This document shows, piece after piece, positions 60,846 through 64,000 of a stretch of 64,000 bases of DNA. Both the position numbers and the translations under genes were made by a program. Origin of the DNA: Hippasteria phrygiana. Its lineage: Eukaryota; Echinodermata; Asteroidea; Valvatida; Goniasteridae. The stretch lies in the NCBI GenBank assembly GCA_037893225.1, contig JAZGUH010000280.1, positions 186,001 to 250,000 of the forward strand, given 5' to 3'. Each line of letters begins with the position of its first letter. Position 1 is the first letter of the stretch. The notes below the pieces were generated by a model, which worked only from the letters and a program-made list of their open reading frames with translations, had not been told where the DNA came from and made no database searches.

Positions 60846-61360
60846 AGGGAATAAATATGTGCTGGGCCGGTTTCAAACAAGTACGTTTAAAACTGCCTTG
60901 GGGCCTGAATGCTTGATAATGACGCGAGCCTAAGGCGAGGGTCATTATCAGCGTCCAGGCCCCAAGGCGGTTTTAGACGTACTATAAAACCGGCCCGGCA
61001 CATATTTATTCCCATTCATAAAATACCTTTTTGTATAATTCACCAAAAACCTCTGAAAATTATAAACTTCCAATGATTTTGTTCATTTTTTTTTTACCTT
61101 GGTTTGTAAAACACTCCTTTAGCTATTTAATGGTTCGTGCCTCATGTGAGTAGTGCTAAAAACAATTCCTTATATGGAAATTGACAGTGCGTGACATGTG
61201 GCGTGATATGGCGCAGAACGCAGCAGTGCTGGTGTAGTGTGAAATTATGGACTCTAAATACGGACGTAATGGTGGCATTGCACTTGCGTCATTTAGACAG
61301 TGACTGGTCGCGCGAGTGTTCAACCAATAAAAGGAACCAGATTTCGTAGGACTCTAAATT
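60846..61360. mobile_element. DNA element with a long hairpin half
   Basis: 60846-61013 folds on itself: GGGAATAAATATGTGCTGGG and CCGGTTT face AAACCGG and CCCGGCACATATTTATTCCC, and CGCCTTGGGGCC-type arms face inwards. The right part (61020-61360) repeats the sequence at 30550-30745, including TATGGACTCTAAATAC and GTGTTCAACCAATAAAAGG. Confidence 0.78.
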
Positions 61361-61532
61361 TCGTGTGACACCAGAAAAAGTTTTTAAAACCGGTTGGTAT
61401 TTTATTGGCCGTTTAAAACCACCCACGTGACGGGCTCTCGACCAATAGAAACGGGCAATCTGTCTGAGGTATTTATGAATTCAGGTTTAAAACTTTGGGA
61501 TATGATAGAATGGGACTTTTTGAATGCAAAAA

Positions 61533-61963
61533 TGTGACCCGCTCTGCAAAAAGGGTATATAAGTCGCTGTATGCTTTTACGCGTAATGGGCCGTTTTATG
61601 TGAAGAGGGTGAAAAATTCCTCAAACTAGTGATTTTAAAGGGAGGGATTTTTTTTGCATCTTTGATACCTATATTAACCTAGTTCATAACCAAAATCTTT
61701 GATTTCAGTGAATAAAGTTGGAGAAAGAATATGTTTGTGTCGAGTGCTTCAATCTATTGCTTTGCTTTTTGTTTTTTTTAAATGGCTTAAGAAATTCCTG
61801 AAAACAAACATGCACATTTCCAAATATCTTGTAAATGCAAAATGCTACAGGCCTCAGACATATACCATATGAAAGCTTATAAAATGGCCAGTCCAGATAT
61901 ATATAAAACACTACTTTCAAATTTGGCAACATAATGCCCCTTTTTGCAGAGTAGTGGGTCACA
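61533..61963. mobile_element. TIR element with TGTGACCCGCTCTGCAAAAA ends
   Basis: The left TGTGACCCGCTCTGCAAAAA plus GGG faces CCCTTTTTGCAGAGTAGTGG and GTCACA at the right. It is 431 bp with no coding sequence. The end type is shared with 62410-62854. Confidence 0.85.
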
Positions 61964-62029
61964 GATGTTCAAATCCCCAAACTGACTTTTCGGTGAAAAA
62001 CTGTTGTTTCTGTTTGTATCTCATGGTGT

Positions 62030-62275
62030 CAGGGGCCAATTTCATAAAGCTGTTAAGCACAAAAATTTGCTTAGCATGCAAATGCTTCCTTAATAAAAAC
62101 TGGATTACCAACCAGATTTCCATGTGTGGAATATTGCTTTTGGCTGGTATTCAGCTGTTGTTTGCTTAGCGCGAAAATTACATGGATTTTTGGCTGGTAA
62201 CCTGTTTTTATTAAGCAAGACATTTTCATGCTAAGCAAATTTTTGTGCTTAACAGCTTTATGAAATTGGCCCCTG
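62030..62275. mobile_element. Foldback element with CAGGGGCCAATTTCATAAAG ends
   Basis: Arms of about 60 bp (CAGGGGCCAATTTCATAAAG, CTGTTAAGCACAAAAATTTG, CTTAGCATG) face exact or near-exact complements. The inner parts also pair through ACTGGATTACCAACCAGAT and its counterpart. Related to 26013-26190 and, in its ends, to 39091-39345. Confidence 0.9.
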
Positions 62276-62409
62276 CAGGTCACATATTCAAAAGTGTGCA
62301 TTTGCATACTCTTGTCCTATAAAATTCTACCCAACTGCTGAAAGTAGGAGGGCCCAACGTGTCGATCCTGGCAGCGTTTATTTCAACTATAATAATGAAA
62401 TACGTCAAA

Positions 62410-62854
62410 TGTGACCCGCTCTCTGGAAAAAGGTATATTATGTCGCAAAATATGAAAAATGAGTTCCATGCATGTTTGGAAAGCCCACAATGTAAGCTCT
62501 CATTTGGTACATGACAGAGCTCCAAAGCCCTTTCCGTTCTGGAGATATCGCGTTTGTGCATATTAATTAGTTCTATGGAGTTCAAATGACACAACAGAGA
62601 AAACAGGCTTTGAAATAGCTAGTTCTAATACAATGCAATAGAACAATGCACTCTAAAAATGTTATTTTTTTCACTTTATTCACTGAAATCAACATTGTTG
62701 TGCACCAAACCTGAAACTTTAGATATTTAAGATGTCATTAAAGAAAAAAAAGAAGAAAAAATTGATGAATTTTTTTACCCTTTTAACGTTGAAAGGGCCA
62801 TTACACGTAAATGCATAGCGCGACTTATATCACCTTTTTCTGAAGCGGGTCACA
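62410..62854. mobile_element. TIR element, relative of 61533-61963
   Basis: The left TGTGACCCGCTCTCTGGAAA faces TTTTTCTGAAGCGGGTCACA at the right. The ends resemble those of 61533-61963 but the interior differs. It is 445 bp. Confidence 0.82.
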
Positions 62855-63720
62855 AATAGTTAAAGTTCTTTACACTCGGCCACTTCAATTCAACTTTATG
62901 CCTCCATAAAATCCAACCGATCACCTCAACCTGCTTTCCCTCGCCACCCTGCCATAAAAAATCAATATTTCCAAATTTTGCAAAAAGCCTGACCCAGTTC
63001 TCCCTAGGTTTGTATGCCCTGCTTGAAACCCATCGGAATATTTCAAAAAAATTGTGCAGAGCCTCAACCCAGTTTCTGCGATGTTATGCCATCGTAAACT
63101 CAAACGCCAAACACTCGCCATCAATCACGGCATCTGTGCACACATTAGGGGCGCAAACATGACATGAATGATCCTCGCTGTTCACAATTCATGTTCATGA
63201 CTTAACACCTGTGAACTCTCAACAAAGGCACGATGTCAAGGGTCGGAGGGTTAATGTAACATGCCCCGCTTCGGTGGGTATTAACTGGAACCAGCTTAGA
63301 ACGGAGAATTGCATGAAGGGGGGAATACGGCTGTAGGAATGGGAAAATGTGCACAGGAATGCTGTACATGTATCTGTTCAGTGTACACGAGTCACAAATT
63401 TAAACATGAATGAAAATGTACCCATGCTGCATTCCAACTGATTGTGATTTAAGTGGCGAGCACAATTAACTAACCCTAACCCTCCAGGGTATTTTGGCTA
63501 AAACCCTGCCAGACGCATCAGATTGCATACTTTGTCACATTGACTTGTGTGCAGAGTCTACCTCTCTAACCCAACCCCTCACCTTATTCCTTACCCTGTT
63601 CTCTTTTTGGTTTTTTGTAGCGGGACACGCGAGTCAATAACGCCCAAAATGGAGCACGTTGTAATTCATAAGCATGACAACATCGTCACAAAATGTCGGT
63701 AGACCGCTAACATCTAAGGG

Positions 63721-63830
63721 GGCAAAATAGCTCAGTTGTTTTGAGCACCGGTACGGTATTCCGGAGGTCACAGGGTCAAATCCCACTCCTGCCAGTTTTC
63801 TTTGTTCACTTTGAAAATTCATTCCAAAAT
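63721..63830 (+). repeat. tRNA-related SINE, family S3
   Basis: AAAATAGCTCAGTTGTTTTG (A-box), GGTACGGTATTCCGGAGGTC, CAGGGTCAAATCCCACTCCT (B-box), then GCCAGTTTTCTTTGTTCACT. This is the clearest plus-strand copy of the family. Confidence 0.75.
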
Positions 63831-64000
63831 TACCTAATCAGTTTCCCTTGCGGTTTGTTTGACGATAAAAAAAAATTGATCGGAACTGTTTAATACATAA
63901 AGAGCTGTCCACTCCCAACACTAATCAAATATTCTGACAAATTCACAGCTTCGGCCTATTTGCGTAGACTTGCTTAGCACATGATTCTAAACAAACGGAA

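Overview
This is nuclear DNA from an animal: spliced genes with GT-AG introns, several kilobases of non-coding sequence between exons, and many short transposon relics. The two recognisable genes and the dense mix of tRNA-derived SINEs, foldback elements and terminal-inverted-repeat (TIR) miniatures suggest a marine invertebrate deuterostome, most likely an echinoderm-type genome. That assignment is inference; no species-diagnostic sequence was identified.

Two genes could be reconstructed, both on the minus strand. (1) Positions 12434 down to 1488 hold a complete six-exon gene for an XK-related (XKR) multi-pass membrane protein. Every splice site and phase fits, and the spliced frame is 1,137 codons plus stop. 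The membrane core (about residues 45-373) is ordinary for the family. The last exon adds a cytosolic tail of about 760 residues, rich in Ser-Pro and Thr-Pro. (2) Positions 37691 down to 21475 hold the last six coding exons (242 codons plus stop, all phases consistent) of an Eyes absent (EYA) transcription cofactor and phosphatase. They cover most of the C-terminal EYA domain. The exon with the catalytic DLDET motif and the N-terminal transactivation exons were not found in the 26 kb upstream, so they probably lie beyond the right edge. The adjacency of EYA and XKR is notable because human EYA1 and XKR9, and EYA3 and XKR8, are also neighbours.

Layout: 1-1487, 3' flank of the XKR gene with two SINEs; 1488-12434, XKR gene, with introns carrying a hAT-type MITE, a nested pair of TIR elements, a 22-bp G-rich satellite, a TTAA-flanked (piggyBac-type) MITE and a minisatellite; 12.4-21.5 kb, XKR promoter side, intergenic DNA and EYA 3' flank; 21.5-37.7 kb, EYA exons; 37.7-64 kb, presumably a large EYA intron, with no convincing exon and packed with repeats.

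The repeats define several families from internal evidence alone. The best is a 203-226 bp hAT-type MITE with four copies, each flanked by its own perfect 8-bp target duplication. Others are a TTAA-targeting family, long foldback elements, a TTTCACAC-ended family with a paralogous empty site, and three tRNA-related SINE families.
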